Below, one piece after another: positions 29,878 through 37,937 of a stretch of 64,000 nucleotides of DNA. Within the stretch, counting starts at the first letter, position 1. Each line of letters begins with the position of its first letter. The stretch spans positions 1,240,001-1,304,000 of the forward strand of contig OY723274.1 of the NCBI GenBank assembly GCA_963210315.1, written 5' to 3'. The notes under the pieces were generated by a model. That model did not search any database. It saw only the letters and a program-made list of their open reading frames with translations, and had not been told where the DNA came from. The position numbers and the translations under genes were made by a program. The stretch comes from Rhynchopus euleeides. Its lineage: Eukaryota; Euglenozoa; Diplonemea; Diplonemida; Diplonemidae.

Positions 29878-30604
29878 CAGGGGGGGGTCAAATAAACGTA
29901 CTTAGTTGAATAGTAGTACTTAGCCGAATAGTAGTACTTATTTTTTTGGGGCTCTGGGGCACGTTGGGCCGTTGAATAGTAGTACTTACTTTTCACCCTT
30001 TTTTTTTGGGAAAATTTTCCGTTTTTTTTGAGATTTTCTTTTTGGAGACACACAAATCTGCAAACTTTGGGGCAAGGAATGGGGACAACGGGGTCTATTG
30101 GTGCCACTTAGGGGAACCAGGGTGCACGGGGTCCGTAGAGGGGGGAAGTGACCTACGCTCAAAGATATGTCGTGACGAAGGGAATCGGGGCATCCCCCCT
30201 CAGACACATACGGACGGGAAACCAGCGAACCCGCAAACTCCTGCGGTCCAGAGGCATCAGAACCACTGCTGAAGACCGCAAACCCGGAAACCCGCAAACT
30301 CCTGGGGTCCAGAGGCGTCAAAATCACTGCTGAAGAGCGGCGCGCATTAAACGACTCCTCATCTACGGCGTCCGCAGTCCCTACCACCAACGAGAAGATG
30401 TGGACGGATGGCCCCAGACACACCTCACCATAGATGTAGCCTTCGAGGACCAGCTGAGCCCACCCCCCACCCCCCGCAGCCCCCTTCCCTGACGTTGTTT
30501 GACATTCTCTCCTGTTGTGCAGCACTGATCAACACACGCCCGCAAACCCGCAATCCAACTGCCCAGATTTCACCATCCACCAACAGAGCCAATAGCTTCG
30601 GCTG

Positions 30605-32674
30605 GTGTCCGACATAATGATGACGTCCGATGCTTTCATGTGCCTCCTGCTGATGGAATGCCTCCTGTTCAAGATATTCGAGGATGGGCCACCGCCATGC
30701 GCTCCCCGGCCTTCCTTCAACCAACTGGCCCGGGCCAGGGCACGCTGCAATGGCCCGATTTTTTCATGGCCGAAGACACAAGCCAAACCTTCAACCAACC
30801 GGTCCGCGCCGAAGACACAAGCCGAACCTTCAACCGACTGCTCCGCGCCGAAGACACAAGCCGAACCTTCAACCGACTGCTCCGCGCCGAAGACACAAGC
30901 TAAACCTTCAACCGACTGCTCCGCGCCGAAGACACAAGCCGAACCTTCAATCGACTGCTCCACGCTGAAGACACAAGCCAAACCTTCAACCGACTGCTCC
31001 GCGCCGAAGACACAAGCCAAACCCATTCCAGTCCTTCGGGGTGGGTGTGAGGCACAGCCGACGGAAGCGCACGGAGGCGGCCCCAAAAGGGCCGAGTTTT
31101 TAAAAGGGCATTCCTCAAAGAATGTCAAGGTGGGGTACTGGCTGACGACGAGCGACGTGGGGAACCTGCTGGTTCACTACCTGCAGCCCGCTGGTGTAGA
31201 AGCAGTGTCCCGTGTCGCCAACCCCCGGTATGATCCGGTGAAAAACCCGGACGGTACTCGTTTTTTTGAGTACTGCCAGTTCGAGAGCATCACAAAAGGG
31301 ATGAAGCGCTATCTAGCTAGTCCCCAGGGTGTGGCGTTCTGGGAGACAAAATCGGAGTGGCAGGGTTGTGTGGTGAACACACACAACAACACAGGCCTCC
31401 ACTGGGTCTTTTGTGCTTTCCGGGAGGATGAGTGTATCGTGATTGACGACCACGCGATCATTCACGGTTCTCCACTCGCCAAGAGCCTCGAGCAGAAGTT
31501 CAGCACTGTCCGTGTGGTGTTGAGTGGGATGCAGAAGGACGCGTGGTCGTGTGGGATTCAGGCCGTCCGGCATGCAACACACTTTTTCCCCACACGGATT
31601 CATCAGCTGTCTTCAGCTGCTGATATCGAGCGGGAGGTCCAAGAACGCCAGGCACCCTCCAAAGACGATCTCAAATCTGTGCTCCGTGATCTTCGGGAGC
31701 TGTTGGCTGCGGAGACCGCGTGCGCGATTGTGGTTTCTGCGAGCAACGACGACGCTGGACCGAACGACGACACTACCTCAGAGAACGATGACGCTGACTC
31801 AGAGGGCGGCGCTGGATCGAATGGCAGCTCTGAGAGCACCTGCGACGACGACGACGACGACGACATCGAAAAAGTCTCTGTTCTCGAAGAACTCGAAAAG
31901 AACGGCTCTGATGACGGGAGTGGGGACAGTGGGGAGGGAAGGGAGGAAGGGAACACGGGTGGGGATACCGAGAGTGCAACGAAGGGGGAGACCCCTTCCC
32001 CGGATATTGTGCTCTCGGTTGAAAACCTAAAGGAGTTTTTGGGGGGGGAAATTAAGCACTGCAGGGCCCCTTCAAAGGTTGGGGATACAACCCGCCGGGC
32101 CTGCTACACGTCCCACTACAAGCAGGCTGTAGCCTCCTTGTTGTGGGCTGGGCTCCCGGTGATGGAGACCATGCGTGCTTACCTTTTTGCTCCTCCTACT
32201 CCTCCTGGTAACCCTCCTATCCAAGTGAACCGGGACCAGTGTTCGACAACGGCAACTCGTTGGAAGAGAGACTTTCCCAAGGATAAGGCGATGAAGAGCC
32301 TCCCAGCAAATGATGGAAAAACACATGCCAAAAGAAAGGCGGGGGGGGGAGGTCGTGTTTCTTTCCTGAGGTGGAGGCCCACGTGCTTAAAGAAGTGGGA
32401 GAACGGCGGAAGAACGACTTGCCAACGACGCGCCGCAAAATCAAGGAGCTTGCCATGTCCTTTGTTCCCTTCCCGAAAGGCTTCCAGGCTTCGGTGGAGT
32501 GGATTGACGGTTGGGCCAGGAGAAACAAGTTTCAATTTCGTACTTCGCGCATTGCCAAGCTTTCTCTTGAAAAAGCCCGGGTCCAGTTGCACAGCTTCTG
32601 GTCCACCATCAGACGCCTCTCCATCGGGTCCGAGCTGCTGCACAACCCCTTTGGTACTTTTGACCTGGTTGTGA
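30605..32674 (+). CDS. Ulp1-like cysteine protease portion of pogo transposon protein (true frame probably ends near 32349)
   Basis: N-terminal part of what was probably one protease-transposase protein. A short start is followed by seven degenerate copies of a 13-residue repeat (APKTQAEPSTDCS), then a C48/Ulp1-like domain: catalytic His in TGLHWVFCAF (near 31400), Asp in CIVIDDH (near 31440), Gln and Cys in MQKDAWSCGIQAVRHA (near 31530-31575). Such enzymes cleave SUMO or related modifiers. An acidic Asp/Ser linker (31740-31950) follows. Past a run of nine G (32341-32349) this frame becomes unrelated sequence, while the transposase continues in another frame. Either a G-run indel or a programmed shift separates them; codons after about 32349 are not native. 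Confidence 0.7.
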   Translation: MSDIMMTSDAFMCLLLMECLLFKIFEDGPPPCAPRPSFNQLARARARCNGPIFSWPKTQAKPSTNRSAPKTQAEPSTDCSAPKTQAEPSTDCSAPKTQAKPSTDCSAPKTQAEPSIDCSTLKTQAKPSTDCSAPKTQAKPIPVLRGGCEAQPTEAHGGGPKRAEFLKGHSSKNVKVGYWLTTSDVGNLLVHYLQPAGVEAVSRVANPRYDPVKNPDGTRFFEYCQFESITKGMKRYLASPQGVAFWETKSEWQGCVVNTHNNTGLHWVFCAFREDECIVIDDHAIIHGSPLAKSLEQKFSTVRVVLSGMQKDAWSCGIQAVRHATHFFPTRIHQLSSAADIEREVQERQAPSKDDLKSVLRDLRELLAAETACAIVVSASNDDAGPNDDTTSENDDADSEGGAGSNGSSESTCDDDDDDDIEKVSVLEELEKNGSDDGSGDSGEGREEGNTGGDTESATKGETPSPDIVLSVENLKEFLGGEIKHCRAPSKVGDTTRRACYTSHYKQAVASLLWAGLPVMETMRAYLFAPPTPPGNPPIQVNRDQCSTTATRWKRDFPKDKAMKSLPANDGKTHAKRKAGGGGRVSFLRWRPTCLKKWENGGRTTCQRRAAKSRSLPCPLFPSRKASRLRWSGLTVGPGETSFNFVLRALPSFLLKKPGSSCTASGPPSDASPSGPSCCTTPLVLLTWL
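30771..31023 (+). repeat. 39 bp coding tandem repeat
   Basis: About six and a half units of 39 bp, beginning GAAGACACAAGCC; each encodes 13 residues and keeps frame. Confidence 0.85.
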
Positions 32675-33783
32675 ATGTGGATGAGTCTGCCTTGTACAAG
32701 AGCTCTACCCGCAGGGACAAACTGTTGTGCTACACCACTGACACCAACATCATGGTCGATACCGATGCTGGCAAAAATAGATTTGCCACGTTGATTGGTG
32801 CTGTCACGTTCAGTGTGAAAGACAGGACCATTCTTGCGACAAAGCAGTCGATCGTTTTTAAAGGTGCGGGCGAGAGGATAAAGAAGGAGGAGCATCAGAT
32901 TCACAAAGACTCGGGGGTTAACTGTACTTTCCAGAAAACCGGCTGGGTCAAAGAAGCCGAGTGGCGGTGGTGGATTGACAGCGTCTTGGCCCCCATTTGC
33001 AAAAACAAAAACGTGCTTGTCATTTATGACTCGGCGACAACACACATTGCACCAAAAAATGTTGCGTACTTGCACAGGAAGACGGGGGCGAAGTCAGCGG
33101 TCATTCCAGGTGGGTTGACAGGAACAGTGCAGTACCTTGATGTGCATGCATTTGCACCATTCAAGGCTGCCTTCCACACTCACCTGGAAGGGCTCAAGGA
33201 CAAAGCCCGTCTCGAGATGAAGAAATCAACAGCCGAAGGTTTTCGCCAGGATTGTCGCTTCACAGAGAGGTGGTACCGCGAGGCCATGTGCACCTCTGTT
33301 GGAGCTGTTTGGGGAAAGTCGGTGGAAAGTGTGAGGGGGGAGGTGGTAGCCGAGCGCTTGCGGGATATGGGGTACGTGCTGAAGGTGTCGGGTGAGGAGG
33401 ACGGGTTCGTGAAGAGCTCCCTTTGTCCGGACCTCACCTTCGCACCAAGCACAGAAACATCCCCTGAGGCTGGTGGTGCGGACCTTGAACCTGGGTTGGA
33501 CGGGAAGGCAAAAGAGAGCACAGAGAAGCAGTCCACCCAAAAGAAAGTTGTGTCTCAGCCAACCCAACAGTCAAGCATCTTGGCATGGGCGAAGCCGGTT
33601 CGTGTGAACTCTCTCACACAGACACAGCCTTCCCAGTCCTCCCAGTCCTCCCAAAAGAAGCGCGCAGCGTCCCCGACCACCCAGACTCCCAACAAACACC
33701 GCAGGCTCTGCAAAGGGTGTAGGAAGCCTGGGCACAACATGCAGACTTGCCCCAACAAGCCCAAGAACTTGAAGAAGAAGTAA
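32371..33783 (+). CDS. Pogo-like DDE transposase with CENP-B-type HTH and C-terminal zinc knuckle (470 aa as read)
   Basis: Cut-and-paste transposase. N-terminal CENP-B/Tc5-type helix-turn-helix: VLKEVGERRKNDLPTTRRKI and WIDGWARRNKFQFRTSR, typical for pogo/Tigger proteins. Just upstream in this frame FFPEVE extends the domain, so the start lies in the Ulp1 frame before the G run. Catalytic core: first Asp in VVNVDESALY, second in LVIYDSATTH, third in VQYLDVHAF, the last two separated by 36 residues (DD36D). A Ser/Gln/Lys-rich linker follows, then a CCHC knuckle CKGCRKPGHNMQTC (CX2CX4HX4C) and a Lys tail. The core has no internal stop. The TAA at 33781-33783 lies about 100 bp before the inserted 3.6 kb element, so coding is undamaged. 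Confidence 0.85.
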   Translation: MEAHVLKEVGERRKNDLPTTRRKIKELAMSFVPFPKGFQASVEWIDGWARRNKFQFRTSRIAKLSLEKARVQLHSFWSTIRRLSIGSELLHNPFGTFDLVVNVDESALYKSSTRRDKLLCYTTDTNIMVDTDAGKNRFATLIGAVTFSVKDRTILATKQSIVFKGAGERIKKEEHQIHKDSGVNCTFQKTGWVKEAEWRWWIDSVLAPICKNKNVLVIYDSATTHIAPKNVAYLHRKTGAKSAVIPGGLTGTVQYLDVHAFAPFKAAFHTHLEGLKDKARLEMKKSTAEGFRQDCRFTERWYREAMCTSVGAVWGKSVESVRGEVVAERLRDMGYVLKVSGEEDGFVKSSLCPDLTFAPSTETSPEAGGADLEPGLDGKAKESTEKQSTQKKVVSQPTQQSSILAWAKPVRVNSLTQTQPSQSSQSSQKKRAASPTTQTPNKHRRLCKGCRKPGHNMQTCPNKPKNLKKK

Positions 33784-33889
33784 GTTGGGGCGTGCTGGTT
33801 GTGGCTTGTCTTTTTCACATCTTTTTTTTAAGCATCAACGCACCAACCAACCACCGACAGTGAAGCTGACAACTCTGATCAAGGCTCTC

Positions 33890-34072
33890 GGGCCTCCGGA
33901 GGCGCCTCCGGGCCTCCGGCCTCCGGAGGCCTCCGCCTCCGGAGGCCTCCGGAGGAGCTAAAATGGCCTCCTCCGGAGGAACCTCCGGAGGTTCCTCCGG
34001 AGGCGGGTGGAGGCCTCCGGAGGCCTCCACCCGCCTCCGGAGGTCCTCCGGAGGCCTCCGGAGGAACCCACC
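33890..34072. repeat. CCTCCGGAGG palindrome array
   Basis: More than 15 overlapping CCTCCGG/CCGGAGG words. Each is self-complementary, so the region can form many alternative hairpins. A shorter array sits at the other end of the element. Confidence 0.8.
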
Positions 34073-34185
34073 ATGTCGAGCACAGGGTGAAAAATTGGTC
34101 CAAAACACGGTTTTTGGCCAATTTTTGGCCATTTCGGGAGATTTTTTTCGGGAGAAATTTTTTTTTGGTCGAGAAAGCCAAAATT

Positions 34186-34520
34186 CACCCAAAAGATGAC
34201 CAAAAAAATTCTGACCCCAAACTCGGATTCTAGTGGTCTGAAACTGTCCATTGTCGAACGAAATCCTAAAAAAACTGATATTTTTGGCCCCTGAATCCCC
34301 CATGCGGTCCCAAAAATCAAACAAATGAGGTTTGGTACGGTTTTGGGCCGAAAAAGCCGAAAAATCAGACAAGGCAAAAATCCACCCAAAAGGTGTTCAA
34401 AAAAAATTCTGACCCCAAACTCGGATTCTAGTGGTCTGAAACTGTCCATTGTCGAACGAAATCCTAAAAAAACTGATATTTTTGGCCCCTGAATCCCCCA
34501 TGCGGCCCCAAAAATCAAAC
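34186..34520 (+). repeat. Direct repeat of about 140 bp (two copies)
   Basis: Copies at about 34190-34330 and 34389-34527 share TTCTGACCCCAAACTCGG through TCAAACAAATGA. A diverged relative lies at 12460-12620 inside the CGTTA element. Confidence 0.75.
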
Positions 34521-34550
34521 AAATGAAGACGGGAAAAAACCCCAAAAAAA

Positions 34551-34735
34551 ATCCGGCCAAAAAAAAAATTGGGGTGCGGGCCCAAAATCCAAAAAAAATC
34601 CGGCCAAAAAAAAATTGGGGTGTGGGACCAAAATCCAAAAAAATCCGGCCAAAAAAAAATTGGGGTGCGGGCCCAAAATCCAAAAAAAATCGGCCAAAAA
34701 AAAATTGGGGTGCGGGCCCAGAAATCCGAAAAAAA
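34551..34735 (+). repeat. 45 bp tandem repeat
   Basis: About four units with GGGGTGCGGGCCCAAAATCC at 34571, 34617, 34662 and 34707 (spacing 45-46 bp). Confidence 0.85.
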
Positions 34736-34825
34736 ATCCCGAAACTCAGCCCACCCCTTCATTTCTGTGACGATTCGTCCTCGACATGACGTTAAACTGT
34801 CGGCATTCCATTTCAAAATCCGACA

Positions 34826-35177
34826 CAGGCTATACTGGATTTCTGTCTTGATCCTAATTAGGGAAACACAGGCCATACCAGATTTCTGTCTTGAGGATAG
34901 TCGACACAGGCCATACTGGATTTCTGTCTTGATCCTATTTAGGGAAACACAGGCCATACCAGATTTCTGTCTTGAGGATAGTCGACACAGGCCATACTGG
35001 ATTTCTGTCTTGATCCTATTTAGGGAAACACAGGCCATACCAGATTTCTGTCTTGAGGATAGTCCACACAGGGGGTCTTCGCTGACCGTTATTCTAACGG
35101 TCACTCCGTAGCGAAGACCCCCACAGGCCATACTGGATTTCTGTCTTGATCCTATTTAGGGAAATACAGGCTATACC
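34826..35177 (+). repeat. 81 bp tandem repeat interrupted by a 52 bp MITE
   Basis: Units begin CAGGCCATACTGG at about 34826, 34907 and 34988. Each is made of two related halves ending TTTCTGTCTTGA. The fourth unit is split by the element at 35071-35122. Confidence 0.85.
35071..35122. mobile_element. Minimal MITE, GGGGGTCTTCGCT ends (52 bp)
   Basis: Near-perfect palindrome with 3 bp duplication ACA on each side (35068-35070, 35123-35125). Neighbouring 81 bp units show the empty site. A larger relative lies at 35720-36251. Confidence 0.8.
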
Positions 35178-35584
35178 CAGTGATCTGAGTAGGTACCGTA
35201 CCAGGTACTACCCCCCGGGACTTCGAAAATCCAGACTTGGGTCCCAGCCCAAAAATTATCAGAAATTAGGAATTTCCGGATCAATTCCGGCCAGTAGTGT
35301 GGTCATTTTGCTCTGGGAGATGAGTTTGGTTGGTCGCAAATTTTTTTTGACCTCAGGTTCGAAGTACCCCCCCTCCATTTTTCATTTTGGGCTGGTCCAC
35401 ATTTCCTAAGGAAAATCGGAAAAAATTTGATTGGCCAAAAACTCATCTCCCAGAGCAAAGTGACCCCACCACAGCTCTGAAAAACGCCGGAAATGCAAAT
35501 TTCGCGAAACTGAAAACGACCATTTTGGGGGTACCAGGGGGTACTACCCCCCGGTACCTGGTACGGTACCTACTCAGATCACTG
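35178..35584 (-). mobile_element. MITE, 7 bp target duplication family, copy 2 (407 bp, inverted)
   Basis: Same family as 7939-8355, in reverse orientation. Left flank CTATACC; on the right the same CTATACC occurs only after five extra bases GTATA (35585-35589). Confidence 0.8.
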
Positions 35585-35719
35585 GTATACTATACCAGAT
35601 TTCTGTCTTGAGACTCACTTTGCAAAGATCCGATACAGGTCTTTTTAAGTTTCTGTTTGAACTTGTAATTCAATTGAAGAGAGTCAGCCCAGACTCTACC
35701 CTTTTTGAAATGACTTTGA

Positions 35720-36251
35720 GGGGGTCTTCGCTGGCCGTTATCCTCCGTCATTCTCCGTCAGCTTTCAGCTAATTCAACAGGGAATTCACCAAAACGCACT
35801 GACGGTCACCCTGTACAGTGATCTGAGTAGGTACCGTACCAGGTACCGGGGGGTAGTACCCCCTGGTACCCCCAAAATGGTCGTTTTCAGTTTCGCGAAA
35901 TTTGCATTTCCGGAATTTTTCCGGACCGTGGTGGGGTCACTTTGCTCTGGGAGATGAGTTTTTGGCCAATCAAATTTTTTCCGATTTTCCTTAGGAAATG
36001 TGGACCAGCCCAAAATGAAAAATGGAGGGGGGGTACTTCGAACCTGAGGTCAAAAAAAATTTGCGACCAACCAAACTCATCTCCCAGAGCAAAATGACCA
36101 CACTACTGTCCGGAATTGATCCGGAAATTCCTAATTTCTGAAAATTTTTGGGCTGGGACCCAAGTCTGGATTTTCGAAGTCCCGGGGGGTACCGGGGGGT
36201 AGTACCTGGTACGGTACCTACTCAGATCACTGCCCTGTAGCGAAGACCCCC
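35720..36251. mobile_element. MITE, GGGGGTCTTCGCT ends, with nested MITE (532 bp)
   Basis: Inverted ends GGGGGTCTTCGCT with 3 bp duplication TGA (35717-35719, 36252-36254). Without the nested element at 35816-36232 it is about 108 bp. Ends and duplication length would suit a PIF/Harbinger-type MITE, but the class is not proven. Confidence 0.78.
35816..36232 (+). mobile_element. MITE, 7 bp target duplication family, copy 3 (417 bp)
   Basis: Perfect 7 bp duplication CCCTGTA (35809-35815, 36233-36239). Same orientation and length as copy 1. Confidence 0.88.
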
Positions 36252-36496
36252 TGACATTTTCATTTTCGGCAAGTATTTGTCTTGGTCATCTTGAATCAAA
36301 CCTTGGGTTTTCATGCACTGATATTCAATTTCTCATCGATATCTGGCTATTAGTATTACGAGTTATACACAGGAATGGCGTACGGCACTCTGTCGGAAAG
36401 CATTTCTGTCTTATTTCATTCACCGTGTAGGAGAATGTGACATTAGTAACGTCATAAATCACTCGCTTTATCTCATCATACTTTCCTCCCGAACAG

Positions 36497-36685
36497 GATC
36501 TTTCCGTGGATGCAGAAACGATGAAGCGCGGCAAGGAGAAGGATGAGAAGAGGATCGCCTGGACTGTGAAGCGCGTGTCGCAGTTCACGGAGGGGTTGGC
36601 AGAGAATGCTCACTTCATCCACGAGTGGAAGGAGCCACCATGTACAATAGTAGGTTTCACACTGCTGCTCGAGACGAGTCGATAA
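36497..36685 (+). other. Exon-like ORF, possibly a captured gene fragment (63 codons)
   Basis: A polypyrimidine stretch and CAG at 36482-36496 resemble a 3' splice site. The frame after it (DLSVDAETMKRGKEKDEKRI, then RVSQFTEGLAENAHFIHEW) has normal protein composition, unlike the surrounding AT-rich repeats, and ends at TAA 36685. No ATG-initiated long ORF includes it. Family not recognised. It could be a terminal exon carried inside the 3.6 kb element, or chance. Confidence 0.35.
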
Positions 36686-37390
36686 AATTGAAGTGCATAC
36701 AGAACAGACAGAGTAAAAAAACCTATGGAGAACTCTTCGCTGTGGAGGGGGGGGGGGTGACATTGGATTTGCCTTTCTCTTTCTTGGGGCCTTCGCAAGC
36801 CAGGAAAATCCGCCAATCTCCACCATTTCCCCAAATGCAAATATGGAGGAAATACTTAAACACACTAATGGTGGATTTTCTTGGTCAGCAAAGGCCCTGA
36901 ATTGCTTTCTTGTTTGGCCAGTTTTTGGCGTTGCTGTTCAAGTTGGTGACTCTTGATGAGCCTCATCATGATTCACCCCCATTCCTTTGCTTTTTTTTTC
37001 AATCTTCAATTGCTTTTGAACAACAGGTTGCTTCACCTCGCCACCGGGAAATGAAAAACGGGCAAGACGGAACAGAATGGTGGCTGATTCCAAAGAGGTA
37101 GCGGAGTGCTGCAGCATGGTAATAGGTTGGACGGTGAACCCAGCCCCCACCCCCCACCCTCCCTTGCCAGTCTTCGAAGCAGCATCCCCTCCCCCACAAC
37201 ACCCCACCCATCATCGTCACAATCCTCACGACACAATTTACTCAAATACTATTGCCAGATAATTCGGATTAGCGCCTCCCCGGGCAAAATCTTTCAAAAA
37301 ATTCCAAAAATCGTATTCTATTTTCATTTTTTCACCGTACCAAAAAAAAAAAAAGTGTCACCAAATGGGCAATCTATTTTTTGACTTTTT
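36686..37390. other. Interior of 3.6 kb element, nothing recognised
   Basis: AT-rich stretch with G and C homopolymers (36747-36755, 37140-37165); only short low-complexity open frames. Confidence 0.4.
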
Positions 37391-37937
37391 CGCCTCCGGA
37401 GGCCCTCCGGAGGCCTCCGGAGGCGCCTCCGGAGGCCCGAGAGCCTTGCTCTGATGAACTGTGTATGCTTTCACTAACTCAACAAGAATGTCAACCAGGG
37501 GGGGCACCAGAGGGGGGGGGGGGGGCAATACAAATCAAAACGGTACGAAACCAAATGAGGGGCGAGTGGTAGGACGAGAACAGAGCGGATACTCGACCGG
37601 AAGGCAGAAGAAGTGAGAGACGGACGACAGCAGTGACCAGCGCGCCCCTGGTGGACCAAACAGCCCCGCAGAGCCCCTGCAAACAGCGTTTTTAGGAAAA
37701 GTTGAATAGACGTACTAAGTACGTCTATTCGCTCGCAAACTATTTATTAATTTTCTGGCGAGGTCGATTTAGGCCCGCGCGTTCGCCGAATAGTAGTACT
37801 AAGTACGTATATTTGACCCCCCCCTGTAACAAAAAAAGGCTCAAAAAAATTTTCGCCTCCGGCGGGGTTGGGGGGCAAAGCCTCCCAAACCCCCGGCGCC
37901 GGGGCGGCGCCTAGCTCGGCTTCGCCTCTCTTCGCGA

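Larger units (their letters stand above)
33880..37448. mobile_element. Inserted 3.6 kb element with CAAGGCTCTCGGGCC ends and 7 bp duplication
   Basis: Inverted ends CAAGGCTCTCGGGCCTCCGG, flanked by CTCTGAT (33873-33879, 37449-37455). The CAAGG ... CCTTG ends resemble hAT, but the duplication is 7 bp, not 8. The ends are followed inward by CCTCCGGAGG palindrome arrays (33890-34072; 37391-37440). No transposase; the interior holds repeats, three nested MITEs and one exon-like ORF. Confidence 0.75.
29878..37826 (+). mobile_element. Pogo-like (Tc1/mariner superfamily) DNA transposon with Ulp1-type protease, 7949 bp including nested elements
   Basis: Inverted ends CAGGGGGGGGTCAAAT, flanked by TA (29876-29877, 37827-37828). 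A second, deleted copy lies at 9205-9960. The coding part at 30605-33783 has a Ulp1-like protease and a CENP-B/DDE transposase. TA duplication and DD36D spacing fit pogo. The 3' part is enlarged by a 3569 bp element (33880-37448). Without it and its 7 bp duplication the transposon would be about 4.4 kb. Confidence 0.85.

Noticed and set aside
34397..35131. ORFs over 34.4-35.1 kb on both strands
   Set aside because: They translate the 45 bp and 81 bp tandem repeats; the phase is fortuitous.
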